From: Zobellia galactanivorans
GTDB taxonomy: Bacteria; Bacteroidota; Bacteroidia; Flavobacteriales; Flavobacteriaceae
Direction: 5' to 3'
Length of the DNA: 64,000 nucleotides
NCBI RefSeq assembly: GCF_000973105.1
Contig: NC_015844.1
Location: forward strand, 1,298,501-1,362,500
The translations under genes were made by a program, and so were the position numbers. How positions within the stretch are numbered: position 1 is the first letter of the stretch; each line of letters starts with the position of its first letter. Of this stretch, positions 27,163-36,817 are shown in pieces. Under the pieces are notes generated by a model. It made no database searches. It worked only from the letters and a program-made list of their open reading frames with translations, and was not told where the DNA came from.

Positions 27163-28484
27163 AAATTTTTAAAAAAAATATAGAAAGTCGAGTTATTGAT
27201 AATTCAATCGAAGGCTCAATCCCAAAAGATATAAAGACGGGGATATGGCTTTATTTTATCTTATTGATTTTTGAAGGGGCGCTTCGTAAATGGTTTCTTC
27301 CTAGCCTTTCAGATCCTCTACTGGTAGTGCGGGACCCAGTCGCTATATGGATTATATATAACGCATGGAAGTTCAACTTGGTCAATAGAAATTATTTCAT
27401 CATCTCTATGACCGCATTTACGATTTTAGGAGTTATTACCGCTTTGTTATTTGGACATGGCAACATTTGGGTGGCCCTGTTCGGAGCAAGAATTACACTA
27501 ATCCATTTTCCCTTAATAATAATAATGGGAAAAGTACTTAACAAAAATGACATTTATAGATTTGGCAAATTTATTATGTGGCTCTCAATACCTATGCTAT
27601 TACTTATTGCCGCACAATTTTATAGCCCCCAATCCGCTTGGGTCAATTTAGGTGTTGGTGGAGATACAGAGGGAGCTGGATTTACAGGTGCTATGGGATA
27701 TTTTCGACCTCCCGGAACCTTCTCCTTTCAGGTAGGTAACACCCTTTTTTTTAGCCTTGTAGGAGTGTTTGTAGTTTATTTTTGGACAAGCAAATCTAAA
27801 TTGAGCCCAATCATCTTAAGCCTAGCAACCATAGCTTTGCTTGCTTCTATACCATTATCAATTAGTCGAACGCTTTTCTACTCTATTTGCCTTACTATAG
27901 TCTTCTATCTATGTAGTATCATTTTCGAACCAAAACGCATAACCAATATTATTTTTATTGCAGCCGGTTCAATCCTCATACTTTTAGGACTTATGCAGTT
28001 TGAAGCTATTGATACCGCTGTTACAGTATTCATAAATAGGCTTGAAACCGCAAGTGATATCGAAGGTGGGGTCTCAAACTCCTTATTTGACCGAATATTC
28101 GGCTATATGTTCAGGGCTTATACTTCATCAAATGAAATTCCTTTTTGGGGGTACGGCTTAGGAATGGGCACGAATGTAGGAAGTCAAATCTTAAGTGGTA
28201 AAAGGCAGTTTTTGGTTGCTGAATTTGAATGGAATCGCATCGTAGCTGAGATGGGAGTGTTTTTAGGCACTGCCTTGATTTTGGTTCGCGTCGCTTTAGC
28301 AAGTAAACTCGTTTTTGGAAGCTTGGCAAAAATGAAAAAGGGAGAACTCTTGCCTTGGCTACTACTTAGCGTAGGACTAATCAATCTTTTGCAATCGCAG
28401 TGGTGGCAGCCAACCATTTTAGGCTTTGGGATATTCATTAATGGCCTAGCTTATGCCGCTGTTCAAACGAAAGAAGAAAACTAA
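27159..28484 (+). CDS. O-antigen polymerase/ligase-like membrane protein (Wzy-like)
   Basis: Starts with GTG at 27159, overlapping the flippase stop. The 441-residue protein has about 11 membrane helices and a large loop between late helices with WVNLGVGGDTEGAGFTG, YFRPPGTFSF and, further on, PFWGYGLGMGTN and EFEWNRIVAEMG. This build, with conserved Arg/Gly in an outside loop and a Trp-rich end (QSQWWQPTILGFG), fits the Wzy/WaaL group that polymerises repeat units on the outer face. Which of the two functions it has is not certain, but with Wzx and Wzc next to it, polymerase is the best guess. Confidence 0.8.
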   Translation: MKIFKKNIESRVIDNSIEGSIPKDIKTGIWLYFILLIFEGALRKWFLPSLSDPLLVVRDPVAIWIIYNAWKFNLVNRNYFIISMTAFTILGVITALLFGHGNIWVALFGARITLIHFPLIIIMGKVLNKNDIYRFGKFIMWLSIPMLLLIAAQFYSPQSAWVNLGVGGDTEGAGFTGAMGYFRPPGTFSFQVGNTLFFSLVGVFVVYFWTSKSKLSPIILSLATIALLASIPLSISRTLFYSICLTIVFYLCSIIFEPKRITNIIFIAAGSILILLGLMQFEAIDTAVTVFINRLETASDIEGGVSNSLFDRIFGYMFRAYTSSNEIPFWGYGLGMGTNVGSQILSGKRQFLVAEFEWNRIVAEMGVFLGTALILVRVALASKLVFGSLAKMKKGELLPWLLLSVGLINLLQSQWWQPTILGFGIFINGLAYAAVQTKEEN

Positions 28485-28570
28485 AGGATGATACCAGTCT
28501 GTTATTTTAAAAAATAAATATTCCAATTGACCAGATAACAATTTATCGGTTTTTCCTAATTAAAAAAAAT

Positions 28571-29503
28571 ATGAGAAAGCGTTTTGAATGGATAGACAAT
28601 ATAAGAGGCGTAATGATAATTTTGGTTGCACTTGGGCATATCATCACGGATGGAAGTATTGATAACACCTTTAATTCTATAATGCGAATGCCTACCTTCT
28701 TTATGATTAGCGGATATTTATTCAAGTTCAAACCGCGTAAGTCCTATTTCAAACATAAGGTAATGCATCTTTTAGTTCCTTATTTAGTTTACCTTATTCC
28801 TGTTTTAGCAATTCAAATGTTTTTTGAAGAGAAAGGGGTTATTGAATATATCGCCAGACTGCTCCTAGGAGGCCCATATTTGTATGCATGGACCGGAGTC
28901 TTTTGGTTCATAACATGCCTTTTTTTTACCCAACAAATTTTCAATCTATTTTCGAATTGGAAAATAAAGAATATAACAATTCTAATGATTATTTTTTTAC
29001 TTTTCTCTTATGTTAATGATATTTTTTTTCCTTCAATAAATATACCTTTAAGCATTAATCTTTGTTTATATTCATGCCCTCTATTTTTTATGGGGTTTCT
29101 ATTTAAAAAAATAATTGAAGAAACATCGGTATCAATTGTTTTTCCTATTTCTATCCTGTTCCTAATTTTTTTAACAAGTACATTCTACTTTAATAATCTA
29201 TACATAAACATGAAAATTGCTGATTATGGCGTACCTTTTCTCAGTTTTATCCTTAGTGTTATTTCCGCTTTTTGTTGCATTCTAATATTTAAACCTTTTA
29301 AAAATTTTCATTTATTTAGTTTTTTTGGCAGAGCGTCAATGGTCATTATGTATTTGCATTTACCCTTCAATTATTTTATTCTCTATATAGAACCTAACCT
29401 TAACCCTTGGCTTATTCTATCCATTTCAGTTTTAACTCCAACTTTACTTTATTATGTTTTTAAGAAAAATCCCATATCCCGGAAATATTTACTTGGAGAA
29501 TAG
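28571..29503 (+). CDS. Membrane acyltransferase (family 3), first of two
   Basis: A 310-residue protein with about 10 membrane helices. It starts with EWIDNIRGVMIILVALGH, the acyltransferase-3 motif with the conserved Asp, Arg and later His, followed by MRMPTFFMISGYLFKF. These enzymes O-acetylate or O-acylate sugars of surface polymers. It is slightly shorter than usual for the family. The gene is very AT-rich, more so than its flanks, as is the next one, hinting at a transferred segment inside the locus. Confidence 0.85.
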   Translation: MRKRFEWIDNIRGVMIILVALGHIITDGSIDNTFNSIMRMPTFFMISGYLFKFKPRKSYFKHKVMHLLVPYLVYLIPVLAIQMFFEEKGVIEYIARLLLGGPYLYAWTGVFWFITCLFFTQQIFNLFSNWKIKNITILMIIFLLFSYVNDIFFPSINIPLSINLCLYSCPLFFMGFLFKKIIEETSVSIVFPISILFLIFLTSTFYFNNLYINMKIADYGVPFLSFILSVISAFCCILIFKPFKNFHLFSFFGRASMVIMYLHLPFNYFILYIEPNLNPWLILSISVLTPTLLYYVFKKNPISRKYLLGE

Positions 29504-29591
29504 TCAAATTCACATGTGATTAATTTTTTTAAATTTCCCTTACAATGGCATGTCATTCTAATTTTCTAAACAAACACACTCAGTAATAAAA

Positions 29592-30743
29592 ATGGATAAG
29601 ATTCAAAAGTCTATGCTAAGTAATAAAAAAAGAGAATTTGGAAGGTTAAAAATCTTAGATAGTATTCGTGGAATGGCGGCTCTATTAGTACTATATCATC
29701 ATATTTTCAAATTAAACAAAGAAATATTGAAAAGCCATACAAGCACATTAACATTTGACGTAATGGACTTTATTTCTGAGTTGAACCTTGAAGCCGTATT
29801 ACTATTTTTTATAATTTCAGGTTTTTCTATCGCATTAAGCATAGCAAAAAGGCCTTTAACGAATGGGAATACCTTAAACTCATATCTCTACAGAAGGTTT
29901 AAAAGGATTTTACCCATTTATTGGTTAGCTATATTATTGGCTTTTATAACTGGCACTGTGCTAGGCATATTACATTTGAATGATTTCAGTTTTCACAATC
30001 TCTTAGGAAATTTACTATTTGTTCAGACCAGTGCATCAATACCTGAATCATGGGCTGTCCCCTATGGCTTAAATGGGCCTTTGTGGTCATTGGCATTTGA
30101 AATGTTTTTTTATATATTATTCCCACTAGTCTATTTCCTAAATCAAAAATGGTTCATAAAAATTAGCTTGCATACTAAATATGTCTGTTTAGTAGCATTA
30201 GTCTTACTCGGTATAGTAGTAAATAAAAAAATAATTTTTATTCCTTACTTCTTATTTTTAGGTGGATTTATTACATGGATACAAGGTTACATATCTGCCC
30301 AGTACTATGTTTATTGGAAAAAAAGAAACTTCTTTTTTCTAGCTAACCTACTGATTGGTATAGCAGTAACTATAGGCAGCTCTCAAATACCCTCGGAAAC
30401 CGTAAAAGTTATTGGAAAAGGAATGCTTTTAAACGGCCTATTTTACTTTTCGATGATTATTCTGGATCAGTATAATACGACTAAAATTAAAAACTTTATA
30501 AATAGGTTATTCTTCAAAATTGGTGAAGGGAGTTATGCCATTTATGCTTTACACTATCCTATTTTGATATACTTTCAGAAACTAGGCATAAGTCTTAAGT
30601 ATCAATTATTAGTTATCCCTCCTTTTATTGTTTGTTGTTACTTACTGGAAAAGAAGTCTTTACTATGGAAATTAAAATTTCTAGAGTTAGATTATCTAAA
30701 ACCAATTTATTTATTTAATAAAGTCGTTTTGAATAAAAAATGA
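29592..30743 (+). CDS. Membrane acyltransferase (family 3), second of two
   Basis: The 383-residue protein has the motif LDSIRGMAALLVLYHHIF near residues 20-37, with Asp, Arg and two adjacent His, followed by VLLFFIISGFSI and FKRILPIYWLAI; about 10 membrane helices follow. It has a normal length for the OafA/NodX-like acyltransferase-3 group and would acylate a sugar on the lipid-linked unit or polymer. It differs too much from the gene before it for a recent duplication. Both lie in the AT-rich part of the locus. Confidence 0.88.
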   Translation: MDKIQKSMLSNKKREFGRLKILDSIRGMAALLVLYHHIFKLNKEILKSHTSTLTFDVMDFISELNLEAVLLFFIISGFSIALSIAKRPLTNGNTLNSYLYRRFKRILPIYWLAILLAFITGTVLGILHLNDFSFHNLLGNLLFVQTSASIPESWAVPYGLNGPLWSLAFEMFFYILFPLVYFLNQKWFIKISLHTKYVCLVALVLLGIVVNKKIIFIPYFLFLGGFITWIQGYISAQYYVYWKKRNFFFLANLLIGIAVTIGSSQIPSETVKVIGKGMLLNGLFYFSMIILDQYNTTKIKNFINRLFFKIGEGSYAIYALHYPILIYFQKLGISLKYQLLVIPPFIVCCYLLEKKSLLWKLKFLELDYLKPIYLFNKVVLNKK

Positions 30744-30818
30744 GCCTCTTTATTTGACAAAATAATAAAGATTAGATTTCTAGCCCCAAAAAAGTTAGAA
30801 TAATAAAATTATTTTCTA

Positions 30819-31973
30819 ATGAAAATTATCTTTCTTACCCACCACGAAAATCAGAAGGGTTACAGCATGACCCGTTATACGAATTTTTTGAAAGAGGGTA
30901 TGCAAAAGAGAGATTTTGACACAGAGATATGGTTTCCTAAGACCTATTTTGCAAAATCAAATTTTCCAGAGAGTCTAAAAAAATGGCTGGGATATTTAGA
31001 TCAATTTATACTATTTCCTATTTGGTTTATACAGAAGAGCAAACGGTTGCCACAAGACACACTCTATGTACTCACCGATCAAGCCCTTGGCATGTGGATG
31101 CCATTGATTAAGGCAAAAAAACATGTCGTACACTGTCATGACTTCATTGCACTAAAATCGGCCGAAGGTAAAATTAAAGAGAATCCTACCTCTTGGTCGG
31201 GTAAAATTTATCAAAAACTAATATTAAAAGGATTTTCTGCAGCCCATAATTTTATCCCTATATCAAAGAACACTCAAAATGAATTAGTTCAATACTTAAA
31301 CAAAACACCTTTACTTAACGAACAGGTTTACAATGCTATTGATTATCTATTCAAACCCGGATCAATTGAAGAAGCTCGTTTTTCTTTCAAAACCACTCAT
31401 AAACTTCAGGTAAAAGACGGGTACATTCTTCATGTAGGAGGCAATGGTTTCTATAAAAACAGAAAAGGTGTAATCGCTATTTATGATGCATGGAGAAAAC
31501 AAACAAATAATCCATTACCTCTGCTAATGATTGGATATCCCCCATCTTCGAGTATCTATAGTCGTTACGAAGTTTCCCCATACAAAAAAGACATTCACTT
31601 TTTAACTGACATAACTAATACCCAATTAGCGAAAGCATATCAAGGTGCTCGAATATTTCTCTTTCCTTCTTTATTTGAAGGTTTCGGATGGCCCATTGCT
31701 GAAGCCATGGCTTGTGCTTGTCCCGTTATAACTACAGATGAAGCCCCAATGAACGAAGTGGGAGGTGACGCGGCTATTTATATAGACCGTTGCCCTAGTA
31801 ACAAAGAGATGAATTCATGGGCTACGGAATCGGCTAAAATACTGGAGCGCACTTTGCGAATCCCTCAAGAAGATAGAAACATTCTGATTTCAAAAGGGCT
31901 AGAAAATGTATCTAGATTTAACGGAAAAACGATTCTTGATCAAATTGAAAAAATATACAAACGTATCAAGTAA
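30819..31973 (+). CDS. Glycosyltransferase family 4
   Basis: The 384-residue protein is a GT-B glycosyltransferase. The N-terminal domain begins MKIIFLTHHENQKGYSMTRY. The C-terminal domain has the strand DGYILHVGGNGFYKNRKG, and PSLFEGFGWPIAEAMACACPV carries the donor-binding E-x7-E pattern, followed by GGDAAIY. It is a retaining transferase using a nucleotide sugar, acting in the cytoplasm on the lipid-linked precursor. The sugar is not predictable. Codon use is AT-rich like the preceding acyltransferases. Confidence 0.9.
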   Translation: MKIIFLTHHENQKGYSMTRYTNFLKEGMQKRDFDTEIWFPKTYFAKSNFPESLKKWLGYLDQFILFPIWFIQKSKRLPQDTLYVLTDQALGMWMPLIKAKKHVVHCHDFIALKSAEGKIKENPTSWSGKIYQKLILKGFSAAHNFIPISKNTQNELVQYLNKTPLLNEQVYNAIDYLFKPGSIEEARFSFKTTHKLQVKDGYILHVGGNGFYKNRKGVIAIYDAWRKQTNNPLPLLMIGYPPSSSIYSRYEVSPYKKDIHFLTDITNTQLAKAYQGARIFLFPSLFEGFGWPIAEAMACACPVITTDEAPMNEVGGDAAIYIDRCPSNKEMNSWATESAKILERTLRIPQEDRNILISKGLENVSRFNGKTILDQIEKIYKRIK

Positions 31974-32046
31974 ATCAAGTTAAAACACTGAAACATACCC
32001 ATCATTTACTTAGAGGACAGCCCATAAATTATACTAATTTTCGCCT

Positions 32047-33306
32047 ATGAAGACACAAACGAAGAAACGCATCCTTTTTATCGGTTACAACTTCTCCCCT
32101 GAACTGACCGGTATCGGTAAATACTCCGGCGAGATGTTGGAGTGGTTGGCCGAACAAGGTCATGAATGTACCGTACTTACCGCCTATCCCTATTACCCTT
32201 ACTGGAAGGTACAGGAGCCTTATCGAAAAAATCGGTTTTGGTATAAGAAAGAGATTAAAAACTTTGCTTCGGGAGGAAAACTACGCGTGCTGCGCTGCCC
32301 TATGTACGTGCCTGAACAACCTAGTGGTCTTAAACGAATGATCCTGGACACCTCATTTTCGGTCACGGCCCTGCTTCGTATGCTCCCCCTCCTCTTTCAA
32401 AAAAAATACGATTGGAGCATCTCCGTCGCCCCATCCTTTCAATTTGGTCTTCTAGGGGTTCTATATAAAAAACTAAGGGGAGCCAAACACTTACATCATA
32501 TACAGGACTTGCAGATTGAAGCCGCCCAAGATTTAGGACTCATAAAATCACCTCGACTGCTCAAGCTATTATACGGCACCGAACGCTTTATTTTCAGGAA
32601 TACCGATGTGGTCAGCAGTATTTCGGACGGTATGATGGCCCGCATTGAAAAAAAGGCCCAAAAACCCCTATTGTTCTTTCCAAATTGGACGGAGACCCAT
32701 AGCTTTTATCCGATGATTGAGAATAGAGGGGGGTTAAAAGAAAAATTTGGTTTTGCCCCAAACGACTGGGTGGTACTCTATTCGGGCGCCATTGGTGAAA
32801 AACAGGGCCTTGAAGCCATTCTCCATACCGCCCAAACCCTTAAAGGTCATAAGCAACTACAATTCGCTATTTGTGGTACAGGGCCTTATAAGGAAACCCT
32901 AATCCATATGGCAGAGGAAATGGGCCTGCCGAACATGCATTTTCTTCCCTTACAGCCCAAAGCCGATTTTAATGCTTTTTTAAATATGGCGGACTTACAT
33001 TTGGTCATACAAAAAGAAAAGGCCAGTGACCTCGTTATGCCCTCAAAATTGACTACTATTTTGGCCGTGGGCGGTTTGGCCCTGATTACAGCCAATGAAC
33101 AATCTAGTTTGCACAAAATTGTACGGAAATACAACATGGGGCTTTTAGTTGCGGCCGAAAACCAAGAAGCTTTAAACACGGGAATTTTAGAAGCTTTTCA
33201 AAACCAAGATAACGCTTCCATAAAAAAAGCGGCAAGAACCTATGCCGAGAACTATTTGGCCATCGACACCATCATGAAGACATTTGAAAAAAAACTGTAT
33301 ACTTGA
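32047..33306 (+). CDS. Glycosyltransferase family 4, WcaI-like
   Basis: The 419-residue protein begins KKRILFIGYNFSPELTGIGK, then YSGEMLEWLAEQGHECTVLT and YPYYPYWKVQEPYR, which is the pattern of WcaI, a fucosyltransferase-like enzyme of colanic acid synthesis. The C-terminal half has DWVVLYSGAIGEKQGLE and the donor site in VMPSKLTTILAVGGL. The resemblance suggests the polymer shares a step with colanic acid-type polymers, though the sugar added may differ. Base composition returns to the level of the rest of the genome here. Confidence 0.88.
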   Translation: MKTQTKKRILFIGYNFSPELTGIGKYSGEMLEWLAEQGHECTVLTAYPYYPYWKVQEPYRKNRFWYKKEIKNFASGGKLRVLRCPMYVPEQPSGLKRMILDTSFSVTALLRMLPLLFQKKYDWSISVAPSFQFGLLGVLYKKLRGAKHLHHIQDLQIEAAQDLGLIKSPRLLKLLYGTERFIFRNTDVVSSISDGMMARIEKKAQKPLLFFPNWTETHSFYPMIENRGGLKEKFGFAPNDWVVLYSGAIGEKQGLEAILHTAQTLKGHKQLQFAICGTGPYKETLIHMAEEMGLPNMHFLPLQPKADFNAFLNMADLHLVIQKEKASDLVMPSKLTTILAVGGLALITANEQSSLHKIVRKYNMGLLVAAENQEALNTGILEAFQNQDNASIKKAARTYAENYLAIDTIMKTFEKKLYT

Positions 33307-33497
33307 GCGAATTAACACATGTAGTTTATCGATCAATAGCGCTATTGATAAAGTATCCCGTACGGTTTGCAGATTCATTTGTAACTTTAAGCTCATTGCA
33401 TCATCCCCCACAACATAATTGACAGTGCCAGACCAATTTGAAAGACCAAATAATTATCCGATATCCTTATCTTGGTTATCATTAATACCTGACCATT

Positions 33498-34826
33498 ATG
33501 AAGAATAGCTTTTTAAAAGCGGTTTTTTCATTTAAGACCAAAATTGTAAATCCAAAACTTGAAGGTTTACGCCGCAGTACGGCCGCAAACTTGCAAGTGG
33601 AGGATTTAACCGAATTAAACCTAAGAAAGCGTCAAGACCTTCTCAAACACGCCTTGACCCAGTCCCCCTTTTATCAAAAAAAATATAAAGGGTTGGATTT
33701 TTTAAAAAAGGGGGTAATTCGTAATGAGGACTTTACAAAGCTCCCCCCATTGACCCGATCCGAACTCAGGGAAAACTTTGGCAGTATACAAGCGGATAAC
33801 ATTTCCAAATCCGATTATCGAAAAGCCACCACTTCTGGCAGTACGGGATCCCCGATTTCAGTTCTTCATGATCGCCGGCATCCAGAAACCCCCATACGCT
33901 GGCGTATTTTAAACTGGTGGAGTGTTCAACCATGGGAAAACCAAGCCTTTATCTATCGCTACCAGAGACCTTTGTTAAAACGATTGAAAAACAACCTACT
34001 TTGGTGGCCTACCCAAAGGATATTCTTGGCGGCCGCCGACCTTAACGAAAAAAAGCTTAACAAATTTGTTCGCGATTTTAATCGTATCAAACCCACCTTG
34101 TTACAAGGCTATGTAGATGTTGTATTCGAATTCGCCCTATACCTCCTTGATAATAATATTAAAATACACCCCCCTAAAATGGTATGGGTCACCTCCGCCC
34201 CCTTGTTTGAAGAACAGCGCGAACTTATGGAAAAAGCTTTTGGGGCTCCTGTATGTGACCAATACGGCAATACCGAAATTTTGTTGATTGCGGCCGAATG
34301 CCCCGAACAAAATGGTTTGCATATCATGCAAGACACCGTACATATTGAGTTCGTTGACCAAGATAATCAGCCCGTAGCCCCCAATACCACGGGCAAAATA
34401 CTTCTGACCGACCTCACCAATTACGCCTTCCCCTTGATTCGCTATGAAATTGGTGACGAAGGCAAATACCTCGACCATACCTGTTCTTGTGGCCGACCTT
34501 TACCTCTAATGGAAAATGTAAGGGGCAGACAAACTGTAAACATCAAAACCCCCTCCGGTCTACGCATAAGAGGGGAACATCTGATGGCCATGTTCAACGG
34601 GTATATGAAGGTTTTTAAGGAAATCCAACTGCAACAGGAAGGCGACTTTTCGGTTTGTATTGCATATGTACCTAGAACAGCTAATGAAGGACAAAAAGAA
34701 GCCGAAAAAATGGCAAATCTCTTGATGCAAAGGGCACGATCCGAGATTGTAGTAACTGCTAAAAGGGTAGACCAAATAGAACGGACAACGACTAAAACTC
34801 CATTAATCATTAGTCATCTCAATTAA
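33498..34826 (+). CDS. CapK-like adenylate-forming enzyme (phenylacetate-CoA ligase family)
   Basis: A 442-residue protein of the PaaK/CapK branch: the AMP-binding P-loop TTSGSTGSPISV at about 111-122, QYGNTEILLIAAEC as the A5-like site, and a zinc-type cysteine pair in HTCSCGRPLP. CapK-like genes occur in capsule loci and are believed to activate an acid or amino acid for attachment to the polymer. The following gene, 8 bases away, is an ATP-grasp enzyme, and I suggest the two work in sequence. No carrier protein is seen nearby. The family is sure; the substrate is unknown. Confidence 0.87.
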   Translation: MKNSFLKAVFSFKTKIVNPKLEGLRRSTAANLQVEDLTELNLRKRQDLLKHALTQSPFYQKKYKGLDFLKKGVIRNEDFTKLPPLTRSELRENFGSIQADNISKSDYRKATTSGSTGSPISVLHDRRHPETPIRWRILNWWSVQPWENQAFIYRYQRPLLKRLKNNLLWWPTQRIFLAAADLNEKKLNKFVRDFNRIKPTLLQGYVDVVFEFALYLLDNNIKIHPPKMVWVTSAPLFEEQRELMEKAFGAPVCDQYGNTEILLIAAECPEQNGLHIMQDTVHIEFVDQDNQPVAPNTTGKILLTDLTNYAFPLIRYEIGDEGKYLDHTCSCGRPLPLMENVRGRQTVNIKTPSGLRIRGEHLMAMFNGYMKVFKEIQLQQEGDFSVCIAYVPRTANEGQKEAEKMANLLMQRARSEIVVTAKRVDQIERTTTKTPLIISHLN

Positions 34827-34834
34827 GTTTTCGC

Positions 34835-35896
34835 ATGTTACAATCCGAGTATCTAAAAAACTTTATCAAAACCAATAGTCAACGCCTGCTCCTTTGGCGC
34901 TATCACCAAAACCAAAATAGTTTTGTAAGAAAAAGAATTAAGGCAGTAACCACAGAAACTGGCCCATTAAGTAGCTCCAACAAAAGGTTATGTGATACCT
35001 ACGCCCTCGAAGTATTGGGATGGAAAGGCTATGCTCCGTGGCTCTACCTCTATACCTTACGATCGGGCCTATTCAAAGAAGGTTGGATTCCGGAAAACTA
35101 TTTTGGCCCGAACGTCATCCCCAAAATACAAGGCAATTACGGAAAAACCTCTAACCTTAGATCCTTAACCCATAAGTTATTCAAAGGGGATGTTCACCCT
35201 GACTTGGCGTACTTTAGCAATGGCAACTGGTACTCCATGGACCACTCCCCCCTCCCTGAAGCAGAAATACAAGTAATGCTTAAAGCGGCAACCGATAAAA
35301 TCGTATACAAATTAGACGGATCATACCAAGGGCAGGGAATTTTTGTTTGCCCAACCGATACTTTATCTTTAGGGGCATTGGCACAAAAAGGAAATGGCTT
35401 GGTGCAGCGCTTTATTGAGCAACACGATTTTTTTGACCAATTCTCATCTGTCTCCACCGCCTGTATCCGCCTGACCACGGTCATAACCCCCAATGGACAG
35501 ACCGAACTCAGAGGCGCTTTTTTAAGACTTGGCCAGGCAAATGATACCCATGTACAATACCATAGTGAAATTGCCATAGCCATTGACTTGGCAAGTGGAG
35601 CACTGCATGCAACAGGCTACCATCCCAACTGGACAAGTTGCACCCACCACCCGGACCACCATATCGCTTTTAAAGGCCTAGTCATCCCAAATTTTAAAGA
35701 AGCTGTTGCCGATACCCTATCCTTACACCAACAAATGCCGATGGTAGGGGTTATTGGCTGGGACCTTATTATTGATAAAGAGGGCAAAACGGTTTTAATG
35801 GAATGGAATGGCTATGGTAGCGATGTTGCTTTTTCAGAAGTTACGCAAGGCCCCTGTTTTACCGGACTCGGCTGGGAGCATTTTCACAAATCCTGA
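34835..35896 (+). CDS. ATP-grasp enzyme (sugar-transfer-associated type)
   Basis: The 353-residue protein has an ATP-grasp core: KIVYKLDGSYQGQGIFV as the lysine-bearing strand, LVQRFIEQHDFFDQFS as the hinge, and GVIGWDLIIDKEGK followed by LMEWNGYGS with the metal-binding Glu and Asn. It matches the group called sugar-transfer-associated ATP-grasp, common in polysaccharide loci. ATP-grasp enzymes join a carboxylate to an amine or hydroxyl via an acyl phosphate, so it may add an amino acid or similar group to a sugar. It is the last gene of the plus-strand block; a convergent block follows after 18 bases. Confidence 0.85.
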   Translation: MLQSEYLKNFIKTNSQRLLLWRYHQNQNSFVRKRIKAVTTETGPLSSSNKRLCDTYALEVLGWKGYAPWLYLYTLRSGLFKEGWIPENYFGPNVIPKIQGNYGKTSNLRSLTHKLFKGDVHPDLAYFSNGNWYSMDHSPLPEAEIQVMLKAATDKIVYKLDGSYQGQGIFVCPTDTLSLGALAQKGNGLVQRFIEQHDFFDQFSSVSTACIRLTTVITPNGQTELRGAFLRLGQANDTHVQYHSEIAIAIDLASGALHATGYHPNWTSCTHHPDHHIAFKGLVIPNFKEAVADTLSLHQQMPMVGVIGWDLIIDKEGKTVLMEWNGYGSDVAFSEVTQGPCFTGLGWEHFHKS

Positions 35897-35914
35897 CAAT
35901 ACTATATTTTTCAG

Positions 35915-36817
35915 CTATATAAATATACGATAGTTCTCTGCCAAGAACTCCTTCATTTTATCTATATCCCCTCCACAAGCTTTTTTTACTTCGTATATTT
36001 TAGCATCAACCAAAGTACGATACCACCAGCCTTGCAAGAAATGCCATAAAAACCCTTCCTTGCCTTGGGTAAAGCCGAATTTAAAAAAGTAACGATAGAC
36101 AAAGTAGATAAAGGACCGCCAAAACAGGGGCATATTCGCGTACTTTTTTTTCTTGTCCCGTTTGGATTGGGCATCGGCAGACATGGCATATTTTGCAGTT
36201 TCACCCTTCGGCTCTATTAACCCAAACTCTAAATTTAACAGTTCTACAGCTTCACGAATCGCGTAATTATTATGTTTTTCAATCCACCAGCCTAAAGGAT
36301 TCAAGTTATGGTCTACAAAAAACCCATCGAACTGTATACTATCTCCTTCGGTAAGCACTATATGCTCATCCATCCAACGATCTTCACAAACCGCCTTCCC
36401 ATAACGGAACATCCGCAAGATGTTCATCTGAATCATTCCCTTGGTCATGAGCTTATTTAAAAAATACATTTTCCGCTCAAAAACCACACCCGAAACATGG
36501 AGCTCTAGCGTAGGAAGTTTTTTCCCAATTTCCAAGATGAGTTCGTCGGTCAAATATTCATCGGCGTCTAGACGAAAAACCCATTCAGTCTGAATCGGTA
36601 AGTTTTCAAGTGCCCAGTTGACCTGTTTGGCATGATTATTTTCCCACTTATTCTGATAAACTTTTGCTCCTAAGGATTGCGCCAACTCAACGGTTTTATC
36701 CGAAGAAAAAGAATCGACAATATATACGGTTTCAGAAAAGCGTTGCGCATTTTTGACACAGCGCTCAATATGCTTTTCTTCGTTATAGGTCAGAATAAAG
36801 GTAGAGATGGAATGCAT
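35915..36817 (-). CDS. Glycosyltransferase family 2
   Basis: The 300-residue GT-A transferase begins with STFILTYNEEKHIERCV, has DSFSSDKT (nucleotide contact) and the metal-binding DADEYL, and a C-terminal amphipathic part, FWRSFIYFVYRYFFKFGF, that likely touches the membrane. It resembles the KdtX/WaaE-like group, which adds glucose in LPS cores, but in this setting a polysaccharide role is more likely. It begins on the last base of the acetyltransferase gene (ATGA), so it is translationally coupled to it. It is the last gene of the minus-strand block. Confidence 0.9.
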   Translation of the reverse strand: MHSISTFILTYNEEKHIERCVKNAQRFSETVYIVDSFSSDKTVELAQSLGAKVYQNKWENNHAKQVNWALENLPIQTEWVFRLDADEYLTDELILEIGKKLPTLELHVSGVVFERKMYFLNKLMTKGMIQMNILRMFRYGKAVCEDRWMDEHIVLTEGDSIQFDGFFVDHNLNPLGWWIEKHNNYAIREAVELLNLEFGLIEPKGETAKYAMSADAQSKRDKKKKYANMPLFWRSFIYFVYRYFFKFGFTQGKEGFLWHFLQGWWYRTLVDAKIYEVKKACGGDIDKMKEFLAENYRIFI

